Origin: Bacillota bacterium
Lineage (GTDB): Bacteria; Bacillota_E; JAJZYS01; JAILZS01
Direction: 5' to 3'
DNA: 9,288 bases
NCBI GenBank assembly: GCA_021817625.1
Contig: JAKASY010000042.1
Coordinates: forward strand, 1 to 9,288
Notes under the pieces: generated by a model
Database searches by the model: none
Told to the model about the DNA's origin: nothing
Seen by the model: only the letters and a program-made list of their open reading frames with translations
Made by a program: the position numbers and the translations under genes
Shown here: positions 1-6,040 of the stretch, piece after piece
Position numbering within the stretch: the stretch's first letter is position 1
Layout of the letters: each line of letters opens with the position of its first letter

Positions 1-24
1 CGCGGTCATCTCTTGGTGGTCCAC
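1..24 (-). CDS. Possible start of a further operon gene, cut by the window edge
   Basis: Downstream of the MalG-like permease on the minus strand there is a GTG at 24-22 preceded by a purine-rich AGGGGG (39-34) at 9-nt spacing. The frame stays open to the window edge and reads VDHQEMTA. An in-frame ATG at 9-7 is an alternative start. The 48-nt gap after the permease stop would suit a following operon gene, for example another catabolic enzyme. Only eight codons are visible, so nothing can be said about function and the call could be chance. Confidence 0.25.
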
Positions 25-72
25 ACGGGCCACCCCCCTGTTCTCGTTCGCGCCGCGTGGCGCGCGCCGCGG

Positions 73-912
73 TCACTGGATGCCGGAGATCGTCCAGCCC
101 TGGACGAAGCGCCGCTGGAAGATGAGGAAGAGCACGGCGATCGGCACCGTCGCCATCACGCCCGCCGCCATGAGGTAGGGCCAGTTGGTCTGGTACTGGA
201 GCTGGAACTGGACGATGCCCAGCTGCACGGTCCACAGGTTGGGATTGTTCGCGACGAGGAGCGGCAGGAGGAAGTTGTTCCAGGAGCCCACGAAGATCAT
301 GAGGGCGAGCGTCAGGAGGGACGGGCCGACCTGCGGCACGGCAATCTGCCAGAACATGCGCAGGCGGCCACAGCCGTCCATGATGGCCGCATCGTCGAGC
401 TCGCGCGGGATGTTCAGGAACGCCTGGCGCATGAGGAAGATGCCCATCGACGAGACGACGGCCGGAAGGATCATGCCGAGGTACGTGTCGATCAGGCCGA
501 GAGCGCGCAGGAGGAGGTAGACCGGCAGCATCACGGCCTGGAACGGCACCATGAGCATCGCCACGATGGCGATGAACAGGACGGTGCGCCCCTTGAAGTC
601 GATCCTCGCCAGGGCGTAGCCGGCGAGCGAATCGATGATCAGGTTGCCAAGCGTGACCGAGGCGGCGACGATGAAGCTGTTGAGGAACCAGCGCGCGAAC
701 GGCACGGTCTGGAACACTTCCGTGAAGTTGCTCCACACCCACGGGTGCGGCCACCACACCGGCGGGAACTGCATGGACAGGCTGAGCGGCTTGAGCGCCG
801 TGCTCAGGCTCCAGGCGAACGGGATCATCATCACGAGGGCGCCGAACAAGAGGATGGCGATGAACAGCGCGCGCGACACGCGCTGGGCGAGCCGCCGGCC
901 TCCCGTGACCAT
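73..912 (-). CDS. Carbohydrate ABC transporter permease, MalG-like (CUT1)
   Basis: This is an inner-membrane subunit of a sugar importer, 279 aa, the normal size for the MalG/UgpE/LacG group. An N-terminal membrane segment lies at about residues 15-37, and the BPD_transp_1 region follows from about residue 80 with further hydrophobic spans near 110-135, 140-162, 197-220 and 245-267. The EAA loop that docks the ATPase is at about 171-193 (ELDDAAIMDG, then I..P). The C-terminus FVQGWTISGIQ resembles the usual MalG-group ending (F.GLT.GAVK type). The ATG at 912-910 is chosen because GGAGGAG (927-921) lies 8 nt upstream. The reading frame stays open further upstream to 1236, but that stretch overlaps the other permease gene in a different frame and has a low-complexity composition. 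The gene starts 19 nt after the MalF-like permease stop, so the two are surely co-transcribed. Substrate unknown. Confidence 0.93.
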   Translation of the reverse strand: MVTGGRRLAQRVSRALFIAILLFGALVMMIPFAWSLSTALKPLSLSMQFPPVWWPHPWVWSNFTEVFQTVPFARWFLNSFIVAASVTLGNLIIDSLAGYALARIDFKGRTVLFIAIVAMLMVPFQAVMLPVYLLLRALGLIDTYLGMILPAVVSSMGIFLMRQAFLNIPRELDDAAIMDGCGRLRMFWQIAVPQVGPSLLTLALMIFVGSWNNFLLPLLVANNPNLWTVQLGIVQFQLQYQTNWPYLMAAGVMATVPIAVLFLIFQRRFVQGWTISGIQ

Positions 913-931
913 GCCTACCCCTCCTCCACGC

Positions 932-1867
932 TCAGTACTGGATGGGCTGGCCGAGCCACTTGTTGGCGGCCACCGTGGCGCCCAGGATGACGATGAACCA
1001 GATGACCGTGGCGGCGGCGCCGAAGCCGACGTTGCCGTAGTTGAAGATGAAGTTGTACACGAGCAGGACGACCGTGGTCGTGGAGTAGAGCGGCCCGCCC
1101 GTGCCGCCCGACAAGATGTACGACTGGTCGAACATCTGCAGGGTGCCGATGATGCCGGTGACGACGATGAAGAACGTGGAGTTGCGCAGGAGCGGCAGGG
1201 TGACGCGGCGGAACGTCGCCCAGGCGCGTGCCCCATCCACTGCCGCGGCCTCCCGCATGGTCGCGGGGATGGCCTGCAGGCCGGCGAGGAACACGATCAT
1301 GAGCCCGCCCGCCGTGGTCCAGATGTTCATGATCATGATCGTGGGCAGGGCGAAGTGGGGCGAGCCCAGCCAGTCCGGGCCGGGGATGCCCAGAAAGCCC
1401 AGAAACGCGTTGAACAGCCCGAGCTGGTTGAAGATCCAGATGAAGATCAGGGTGATCACGGCCGATGAGCTGATGGACGGGAAGTAGAAGGCGAGGCGGA
1501 AGAAGCCGCGGGCCGGCAGGTTCTGGTTGAGGACGACAGCGAGCGCCAGGGCGATGGCGGTCTGCACCGGCACGACGACGAGGGCGAACAAGACCGAGTT
1601 GCGGACCGCGATCCAGAACACCTGATCGGTCAAAAGGCCAGCAAAGTTCGACAGGCCGACGAAGTGCATCTGGTTGAGCAGCGACCAGGAGAAGAAGCTC
1701 AGGTAGAAGGCGAACACAGCGGGCCCGGCGGCGAACACGAACAGGAGCAGCGCCGCCGGCAGGGTAAAGCCATAGCCGGTCAGGAGGTTGCGCGTGCGCA
1801 TCGGCAGGCCGTGCGACGACGGCGCGGGTCGCGGGCGGCTGGTCGGTAAGGGCAGGTCTGGGGTCAT
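932..1867 (-). CDS. Sugar ABC transporter permease, MalF/UgpA-like (CUT1)
   Basis: This is the partner membrane subunit of the importer, 311 aa, of the short MalF type (UgpA/LacF/MsmF size, without the large periplasmic loop of E. coli MalF). A proline-rich cytoplasmic tail (1-25) precedes hydrophobic spans at about 33-62, 85-112, 130-148, 172-197, 231-250 and 283-303. The EAA motif is at 206-225 (EAAAVDGARAWATF, then LP), as expected for contact with a MalK-like ATPase. The ATG at 1867-1865 has AAGGAG (1880-1875) 7 nt upstream, a textbook ribosome site. An internal Met at residue 23 is a weaker alternative. The gene lies 144 nt after the solute-binding protein gene, separated by a strong hairpin, and 19 nt before the MalG-like gene. 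The family is clear; the transported sugar is not. Confidence 0.94.
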   Translation of the reverse strand: MTPDLPLPTSRPRPAPSSHGLPMRTRNLLTGYGFTLPAALLLFVFAAGPAVFAFYLSFFSWSLLNQMHFVGLSNFAGLLTDQVFWIAVRNSVLFALVVVPVQTAIALALAVVLNQNLPARGFFRLAFYFPSISSSAVITLIFIWIFNQLGLFNAFLGFLGIPGPDWLGSPHFALPTIMIMNIWTTAGGLMIVFLAGLQAIPATMREAAAVDGARAWATFRRVTLPLLRNSTFFIVVTGIIGTLQMFDQSYILSGGTGGPLYSTTTVVLLVYNFIFNYGNVGFGAAATVIWFIVILGATVAANKWLGQPIQY

Positions 1868-1939
1868 GCTCCCGCTCCTTCACGGGTCTTGTCGCGGGGC
1901 TACTACGGCGCCGCGGCCTCGGACTCCCGCCGGACAGGA

Positions 1940-1972
1940 CCGGGGGCGGGAGCGTCGTGCTCCCGCCCCCGG
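1940..1972 (-). promoter_or_regulatory. Strong intercistronic stem-loop between binding-protein and permease genes
   Basis: A perfect 14-bp inverted repeat (1940-1953 and 1959-1972, arm GCTCCCGCCCCCGG on the minus strand) closes a 5-nt loop. It begins 39 nt after the binding-protein stop and ends 72 nt before the MalF-like start. No U-run follows it in the minus-strand transcript, so it does not look like a simple Rho-independent terminator. It more likely protects the 3' end of the upstream message or partly reduces read-through. This arrangement is known for malE-malF, where binding protein is needed in excess over permease. Confidence 0.75.
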
Positions 1973-2011
1973 CAGGATCCGGACGGCTGTCTAAGGCCAG
2001 ACGGTCGTGGT

Positions 2012-3280
2012 CTAGCCGCCGCTGGACGCCAAGACCTGACTGCCTGTGGTCTGCAGGTTCTTCAGGGCCTGAGCCGCGCTCTCCTGGCCCTGGACCGCCT
2101 TCAGGGTCTCGTTCGCGAGGGTGGTGCTGGACCACTGGTCGAAGCCGTTCGGGAAGGTCCAGGCCTGGGCCTCCGGCAGGGTGGAGATGAGCGGCGCCCA
2201 AAGCGGGTTCTTGGTGAAGAACGGCATGGCCAGGTTGGAGACCAGGGTGGGCAGCGCCTGCGTGCCCTTGACCCAGCCGCGCTGCGCGGTGTTGGTCATG
2301 TAGTTGATGAGGTCCCAGGCGGCCTGCGGGTTCTTGCAGCTCTTGGAGATCGCCCAGCCGACCGGGAACGTCATGGTGGCGGCGCCTCCGGGGCCCTTCG
2401 GCAGGGGGGCCACGCCGTACTTCACGCCCGGCCAGGAGGCCTTCATCGCGCCGATCAGCCAGCCGCCCTCGATCGTCATGGCGACGCGGGCGATGCCGAA
2501 CGACTGCCCGCTCCAGGTGGCGCCGACCTGGGTCGGCTGGGCCGCGTAGCCGTTCTTGTAGAGGTTCACGTAGAAGGAGAAGCCCTTGAGGGCGGCGGGC
2601 GTGTTGAGCGTGAGCTTGGTCATGTTGGCGTTGAAGATGCTGCCGCCCGCCTGGTAGACGAACTCGGCCCAGTAGGGCTCGGCCGGGTCGATGCCGATGC
2701 CGTAGATGTGCTTGGCCGGGTTGGTCAGCTTCTTCGCGTCGGCCGCGAGCTGCGCCCAGGTCGTGGGCGGGCTCTTGATGCCGGCCTGCGCGAACATGGT
2801 CTTGTTGTAGAACAGGCCCAGCACGTCCTGGTCACGCGGGATGGCATAGATCTTACCCTTGTACGTGAACAGGGACGTGGTGCCGGGGTAGAAGCTCTTC
2901 ACGCTGAGGCCAGACGAGGCAAGGTAGGAGTTCAGGGGGATGACGTCGCCGGCGTCGATGAAGGGGCTCGCCTGGCCGCCGTTGTTCAGGGCCACGACGT
3001 CGGCGGCGGTGCCGGCCACGTACTCCGTCTTGAGGACGGTCTCGTAGTTGCCCGGCACCGGCCGGTACACGACGTGGATCCAGGGGTACTTTCTCTCGAA
3101 CGGCTTGAGGAAGTTCTCCATCGACTGGACGTTGTTGTTGGCGTAGGCCGCCCAACCACCGAGGGTGATGGTCACCGGCTTGTGCGCCGCCCGCTTGTTC
3201 ACGTGGGCGGACGCGAAGCCGGCGCTGCCCAGGAGGAGGAGGGCTGCACCGGACGCCGCCACGACGCTCTGCGTCTTCAA
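2012..3280 (-). CDS. Extracellular sugar-binding protein, family 1 (SBP_bac_1)
   Basis: This is the ligand-capture subunit of the importer, 422 aa, the usual size for the MalE/UgpB cluster. It has a Sec signal peptide: charged MK start, hydrophobic core at about 6-21, and a signal peptidase I site after A23-S24-A25. There is no lipobox cysteine, so it is exported as a soluble protein and not as a lipoprotein. The mature part opens with a beta strand typical of the family (VTITLGGWA), then FLKPFERKYPWIHVVY, AADVVALNN, YAIPRDQDVLGLFYNKTMFA with the PTTWAQL segment, and a Trp/Gly-rich C-terminal lobe (GGWLIGAM, PVGWAIS). The start is a TTG at 3280-3278, chosen because AAGGAAGG (3296-3289) sits 8 nt upstream and the signal peptide begins there. 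It is the first gene of the importer operon. Which sugar it binds cannot be inferred. Confidence 0.92.
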   Translation of the reverse strand: MKTQSVVAASGAALLLLGSAGFASAHVNKRAAHKPVTITLGGWAAYANNNVQSMENFLKPFERKYPWIHVVYRPVPGNYETVLKTEYVAGTAADVVALNNGGQASPFIDAGDVIPLNSYLASSGLSVKSFYPGTTSLFTYKGKIYAIPRDQDVLGLFYNKTMFAQAGIKSPPTTWAQLAADAKKLTNPAKHIYGIGIDPAEPYWAEFVYQAGGSIFNANMTKLTLNTPAALKGFSFYVNLYKNGYAAQPTQVGATWSGQSFGIARVAMTIEGGWLIGAMKASWPGVKYGVAPLPKGPGGAATMTFPVGWAISKSCKNPQAAWDLINYMTNTAQRGWVKGTQALPTLVSNLAMPFFTKNPLWAPLISTLPEAQAWTFPNGFDQWSSTTLANETLKAVQGQESAAQALKNLQTTGSQVLASSGG

Positions 3281-3455
3281 CCTCTTCGCCTTCCTTCATC
3301 TCCGCCGGAGGGCGCATGGGGGCCCGCCGACGTGTCGCGTGCTGGGTCAGGGCGGGGACTGGGGCGGTGCGTGCCTGGCCGCCGGCCCGGGCGGCCGAGC
3401 GGGACCCGGTCGGCCATGCGCGCCGCCACGCCCGCGCCTGGCCTGTGAGGTGACG

Positions 3456-3469
3456 TTGAACCGGTTCGA
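3456..3469. promoter_or_regulatory. Putative LacI-family operator (importer / enzyme divergent region)
   Basis: TTGAACCGGTTCGA has a perfect 10-bp palindromic core GAACCGGTTC (3458-3467) with a central CpG, the form expected for a LacI-family site where hinge-helix leucines wedge into the central step. A 14-nt stretch (3458-3471) is identical to one in front of the LacI gene (4863-4876). It lies 175 nt from the binding-protein start and 146 nt from the enzyme start, so one site could control both directions. Confidence 0.75.
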
Positions 3470-3598
3470 GTTGGGGATTTCTTCAACTATTCGGCAATCC
3501 CTGCTTGTCACCCGCCGTCAGCGCGCGGCATTGTTCGTGACCGCAGGGCTCGGCCCTTCCAGCGCGAATGACTCGGCTGCGACCCGACCCGATGCGCG

Positions 3599-3604
3599 AG
3601 GAGG
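3599..3604 (+). promoter_or_regulatory. Shine-Dalgarno AGGAGG that decides the enzyme start
   Basis: AGGAGG at 3599-3604 is 11 nt before the GTG at 3616. The two in-frame ATG codons further upstream (3568 and 3592) have no comparable sequence at a proper distance. This favours the GTG as the real start. Confidence 0.55.
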
Positions 3605-3615
3605 CATACACAACA

Positions 3616-4836
3616 GTGCGCTTTCGCGGCTTCGAGACCGTCACGCCGGCCGGCTGGGGCCTTCCTGCGGCGGTGGACGCGGCGGGCGGCGAGGCGGTCC
3701 AGGCGGCGCTCGGGGTCGACTGGGCCGAGATCGTCGAGCGCGTGCGCCACGTGGGCTACGACTTCCTCCCGGGACTCTACGACGACCAGGTCGGCGCCCT
3801 GCGCCACTACTACGGGGCCAAGGACGGCGAGTTGGGCCCGCTTGACAGCGGAAACTTCCTCATGGCCCTGAACTTCGTGGTCATGTACGACCTGTTCGGC
3901 GACCGGGAGATGCTCACCCGGGCCGAGCGGTGCTTCACGTGGGCGATGGCCAACTGCTGTGAGACCCACCCCATGGACTTCTGGCAGGGCGGCGTGCGCG
4001 ACGGCAATCGCCCCTGGGATCTGTGGGTGAAGTACAGCGGCGACGCGTTCTGGCTCGCCCTGGCGCTCTACCGGCGCACCGGCGCGGCCGAGTACGCGCA
4101 GGCGATCGCCATGTTCCACAACTTCCTCAAGCGCGCGCGCGAGGCGGGCTTCGCCTACGTGTTCGACACGCGCACATACGCGTGGCGCTCGCGCGGCAAC
4201 GCCTGGCGGGCGTTCGGCTTCCCGGTGACCGGCTACCTCGAGTGGTACGAGCAGGGGCAGGACCCTCGCGCCCGCGAGGAGGCGCTCGCGTGGGGGCGTG
4301 CCGCCCTGGAGCTGCAGGCGCCCTCCGGGCTGTTTCACCTCATCGACGGCGAGTTCTGGAACTCGGACCTGGCGGCGCCCGAGCTGCGCGGCTTGGTCTA
4401 CCTCTGGGAGGAGACGGGCGAGCGGACGTTCCTCCACAGCGCCGTGCGCTACGCTGACGCCATGCTCGCCCTGCAGCGCGCCGACGGCGCCTGGCCGCTC
4501 GGCGTCGACCGGGATGGCGAGGTGTGCGTCGCGACCGTCGGGCCCGGGGACGTCCCGAACATCGCGATGAGCCTCGTGCGCCTGCACGGCGCCACGGGCG
4601 ACGGACGCTACCTGGACGCCGCTTGCCGGGCCATTCGCTACAGCCTGAGCGTGCAGGCCGTCGTGGGCGGCAAGTACGCCCTGCACCTGGACGACCCGAG
4701 GGTGCGCTGGGGCTACTGGTCGTGGGATCCGCTTTACGACGAGACCCTTTCCGGCGACCAGAGCATCCACCACATCCGCGGCACCCTGTTCGTCGCGGCC
4801 TACCTCGCGGCGCTGGCGCACGGGGGAGTCGGCTGA
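3616..4836 (+). CDS. Cytoplasmic (alpha/alpha)6-barrel enzyme, putative glycoside hydrolase, family unassigned
   Basis: The protein has 406 aa from the GTG at 3616 (422 or 414 aa if the ATG at 3568 or 3592 is used; only the GTG has a good ribosome site). It is made of repeated helical pairs rich in Trp, Tyr and short Gly turns, the look of a six-hairpin toroid as in GH88/GH105, GH127-like and epimerase-type sugar enzymes. Recurrent hairpin ends read LALYRRTGAAEYAQAI, YLWEETGERTFLHSAV and RLHGATGDGRYLDAA. Likely active-site segments with conserved-looking aromatic and acidic residues are at about 119-137 (PMDFWQGGVRDGNRPWDLW) and 367-376 (YWSWDPLYDE). No signal peptide is seen, so it should act on imported sugar in the cytoplasm. 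It is divergent from the importer operon and shares its operator. I cannot assign a CAZy family; a sugar epimerase/isomerase or uronyl hydrolase remains possible. Fold confidence is good, reaction unknown. Confidence 0.85.
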   Translation: MRFRGFETVTPAGWGLPAAVDAAGGEAVQAALGVDWAEIVERVRHVGYDFLPGLYDDQVGALRHYYGAKDGELGPLDSGNFLMALNFVVMYDLFGDREMLTRAERCFTWAMANCCETHPMDFWQGGVRDGNRPWDLWVKYSGDAFWLALALYRRTGAAEYAQAIAMFHNFLKRAREAGFAYVFDTRTYAWRSRGNAWRAFGFPVTGYLEWYEQGQDPRAREEALAWGRAALELQAPSGLFHLIDGEFWNSDLAAPELRGLVYLWEETGERTFLHSAVRYADAMLALQRADGAWPLGVDRDGEVCVATVGPGDVPNIAMSLVRLHGATGDGRYLDAACRAIRYSLSVQAVVGGKYALHLDDPRVRWGYWSWDPLYDETLSGDQSIHHIRGTLFVAAYLAALAHGGVG

Positions 4837-4860
4837 GCGGCTCACATCCCGAATCCGCAA

Positions 4861-4874
4861 TCGAACCGGTTCGA
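4861..4874. promoter_or_regulatory. Putative LacI-family operator upstream of the repressor gene
   Basis: TCGAACCGGTTCGA is a perfect 14-bp palindrome with a central CpG, 110 nt upstream of the repressor start and 24 nt after the preceding enzyme stop. It differs by one base from the site in the importer divergent region, which points to autoregulation by the adjacent LacI-family protein. No clear -35/-10 pair could be recognised around it. Confidence 0.78.
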
Positions 4875-4984
4875 GTCGCCGTCTCCGCGCCTATGCGCGC
4901 GCCCCGTGCGCAAGACGGCGCCTCGCGGCCGGCAGGCGGCCCTGACCGGGGAGGATCGGCGTCAGCAGCGCCGAACACCCATTC

Positions 4985-6040
4985 ATGCGCACTTCTCGCC
5001 CGAGGCGGCGGCCGACGATCGCCGACGTGGCGGCGCGTGCCAAGGTCTCGAAGGCCACAGTCTCCTACGTCCTGAACGGCGACGCGCGCGTGGCGGCCGG
5101 CACGGCCGAGCGGGTGCGCGCCGCCGTGCGGGAGCTGCACTATCGCCCCAACCGCGTGGCGCGCGCCCTGGCGCACGAGCGCACGGGCATCATCGCGGTC
5201 GCCCTGCCGCATGGCGGCGCGCTCGGCGATCCCTTCCTCCTCGCCTTCCTGCGTGGCGTGGGCGAGGGCTGCGAGGCGCAGGGGCGCGAGTTCCTGCTCG
5301 TGCCGTCGACCGGCGCGGACAACGTGTCCCGCCTCGAGGAGCTCTGGCAGGGGGGCCTCGTCGACGCCGTCGTGATCCTCGACACGCGCGTCGGCGAGGA
5401 CCGCGTCGCACGCCTGGCGCGCGCCGGCGTGCCGACGGTGTCGTTCGGCCGGCCGGGCAGCGAGGCGGCCGCGGTGGCCTGGATCGACGTCGACAACGTC
5501 GCGGGCGCGCGCCTCGCCACGGCCCACCTCCTGGCCCTCGGCCACCGGCGCGTGGCGACGATCACCGCCCCCCTGCGCTTCCAGTACGCGGTGGACCGCC
5601 TGGAGGGCTACCGGGCGGGCCTCGGGGAGGGCGCGATCGCCTTCGATCCCGCGCTCGTGGCGGAGGCCGATCTCTCGGAGGTCAGCGCCTACGAGCACGC
5701 GCGCCGCCTGCTCGCCATGCCCGACCGCCCCACGGCCTTCTTCGCGCACAGCGACCGCATGGCGCGCGGCGTCGCCCGGGCCGTGGCCGACGCGGGCCTG
5801 CAGGTGCCCGAGCAGGTGTCGGTCGTCGGCTACGACCACGTCGACGCCGCAAGCGAGGGCGCACTACGGCTCACCACGGTGCACCAGCCCGTTGTCGCTA
5901 TCGGCAAGAGCGCCGCCCTGCTGGCGGATCGGGTGGCCGTAGCCATGGAGGACGTGCCGGCGCCACTTGTGCTGATCCCCGAGCTCGTGCTGGGCGACAG
6001 CACGGCCCCGCTCCTGGCCGCGCCCGCGGTGGGCGCGTGA
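4985..6040 (+). CDS. LacI-family transcriptional repressor
   Basis: The protein has 351 aa, the normal length for the family. The N-terminal helix-turn-helix is at 11-31 (TIADVAARAKVSKATVSYVL), and the hinge helix follows at about 53-62 (YRPNRVARAL), with the DNA-intercalating leucine at 62. Residues K23, A24 and Y28 occupy the positions that set operator specificity in this family. From about residue 68 there is a sugar-binding Peripla_BP_3-type core with the typical landmarks TVSFGR, WIDVDNVAGARLATAHLLALGH, DRLEGYRAGL, PTAFFAHSDRMARG and VSVVGYDHVD. The ATG at 4985 is the only usual start after an in-frame stop at 4943. It lacks a close Shine-Dalgarno (a GGGGAGG lies about 30 nt upstream), so translation may be weak. 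Two matching palindromes nearby are its likely operators. The stop overlaps the next gene's GTG, so repressor and hydrolase are made from one message. The inducer is probably the imported sugar or a product. Confidence 0.95.
   Translation: MRTSRPRRRPTIADVAARAKVSKATVSYVLNGDARVAAGTAERVRAAVRELHYRPNRVARALAHERTGIIAVALPHGGALGDPFLLAFLRGVGEGCEAQGREFLLVPSTGADNVSRLEELWQGGLVDAVVILDTRVGEDRVARLARAGVPTVSFGRPGSEAAAVAWIDVDNVAGARLATAHLLALGHRRVATITAPLRFQYAVDRLEGYRAGLGEGAIAFDPALVAEADLSEVSAYEHARRLLAMPDRPTAFFAHSDRMARGVARAVADAGLQVPEQVSVVGYDHVDAASEGALRLTTVHQPVVAIGKSAALLADRVAVAMEDVPAPLVLIPELVLGDSTAPLLAAPAVGA

Larger units (their letters stand above)
3281..3615. other. Divergent control region between importer operon and enzyme gene
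   Basis: These 335 nt carry no gene I can support. The part next to the binding-protein gene is G+C-rich. The middle (about 3455-3500) is distinctly A+T-richer, as expected of promoters, and contains the operator-like palindrome at 3456-3469. On the minus strand a GTGACA (3511-3506) could be a -35 element, with a poor -10 candidate TAGTTG (3489-3484) 16 nt on. This would put the palindrome just downstream of the start point. No convincing sigma-70 pair is visible on the plus strand, so exact promoters are left open. Confidence 0.6.

Noticed and set aside
13..990. Long plus-strand open frame opposite the permease genes
   Set aside because: It has an Arg/His/Glu/Asp-rich composition typical of the antisense of high-GC coding sequence, and it lies opposite two well-supported transport genes.
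1940..1972. Reading the hairpin as a Rho-independent terminator
   Set aside because: No U-tract follows on either strand, and the permease genes downstream have no other evident promoter.
2853..3317. Minus-strand frame starting at 3317 with an ATG at 3299 ahead of the binding protein
   Set aside because: It has an ATG start, but its sequence is Arg/Pro-rich and out of frame with the binding protein; its ATG lies next to the ribosome site used by the TTG start.
1889..3448. 519-codon plus-strand open frame opposite the binding-protein gene
   Set aside because: It is an antisense shadow; the minus-strand protein has a signal peptide and a clear SBP_bac_1 pattern.
4906..6036. Open frame running continuously from 4906 into the large hydrolase gene
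   Set aside because: This stretch lies over the LacI gene in another frame and gives Arg/Gly/Pro/Ala-rich sequence with no domain. Recognisable hydrolase sequence only begins near 6070, and the GTG at 6037 fits an overlapping operon start.
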